Shown: piece after piece, positions 63,044-63,061 of the stretch
Layout of the letters: each line of letters starts with the position of its first letter
How positions within the stretch are numbered: the first letter of the stretch is position 1
Assembly (NCBI RefSeq): GCF_023914155.1
Contig: NZ_JAMWYS010000034.1
Location: 1-63,061, forward strand
Source of the DNA: Solitalea agri
Lineage (GTDB): Bacteria; Bacteroidota; Bacteroidia; Sphingobacteriales; Sphingobacteriaceae
Direction of reading: 5' to 3'
DNA length: 63,061 bases
Notes under the pieces: generated by a model
Seen by the model: the letters and a program-made list of their open reading frames with translations, nothing else
Told to the model about the DNA's origin: nothing
The model's database searches: none
Made by a program: the position numbers and the translations under genes

Positions 63044-63061
63044 AGGATTAACCAACGGGTT

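Overview
The window reads as a chromosomal segment of a Bacteroidota bacterium, most likely of the Sphingobacteriia/Sphingobacteriales type. The evidence is AT-rich DNA with almost no Shine-Dalgarno sequences, many start regions carrying the Bacteroidota -7 box TAnnTTTG (several with a TTG/TTTG -33 box 19-20 bases upstream), three proteins ending in gliding-motility/type IX secretion (T9SS) C-terminal domains, a TonB receptor with a carboxypeptidase-like plug extension, an SDR-type threonine dehydrogenase, and many DinB, YceI and DUF-type genes typical of the phylum. The species cannot be named from the sequence alone. No phage, insertion sequence, CRISPR array, complete tRNA or rRNA gene was found.

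Layout. 1-8.4 kb: two convergent giant cell-surface T9SS substrates (a cadherin-like repeat adhesin cut by the window start, and a beta-helix/SprB-repeat protein). 8.6-20.6 kb: gcvP, a histidine-phosphatase lipoprotein, a LuxR-type two-component pair, a VOC protein, two YceI proteins, a DUF4412 protein, an MBL hydrolase and kbl. 20.7-27.3 kb: a DUF5686 outer-membrane protein with small membrane proteins, a YihY protein, a three-gene membrane operon (including an ABA4-like protein) and SDR-type tdh. 27.7-38.7 kb: a lamin-tail T9SS protein, asd, pnuC plus a NadR-like kinase, DinB, a glycosyltransferase, ispH, a TonB receptor and hemH. 38.8-46.5 kb: a very large hybrid histidine kinase, then the sugar-nucleotide operon ugd-galE-rmlB. 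46.5-52.6 kb: a five-gene efflux/ABC export operon without an ATPase. 52.8-62.5 kb: iscA-type Fe-S carrier, a methylmalonyl-CoA mutase catalytic subunit, dnaA with a DnaA box and a 44-bp palindrome upstream, a LemA/TPM/TPM operon, and an FAD protein followed by small conserved genes. 62.6-63.06 kb: three successive strong promoters with GC-rich start regions and a tRNA-like fold, probably the leader of a stable-RNA operon lying just beyond the window.

How the genes work together: tdh and kbl convert L-threonine to glycine and acetyl-CoA, and gcvP starts glycine breakdown, so all three steps lie within 19 kb although not in one operon. pnuC and the NadR-like kinase form a nicotinamide riboside uptake-and-trapping pair. 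ugd, galE and rmlB supply UDP-glucuronate, UDP-galactose and the dTDP-rhamnose precursor for surface polysaccharide. The TolC/HlyD/ABC-2/ABC-2/MacB-type genes are coupled by ATGA overlaps and should form a tripartite exporter needing an ATPase encoded elsewhere.

The strongest leads are the triple promoter with the tRNA-like element at the right end, the dnaA upstream region, the near-identical repeat inside the adhesin, the dyad-symmetric elements sitting between convergent genes, and the ATPase-less export operon. I did not find a clear-cut undescribed defence or biosynthetic system.
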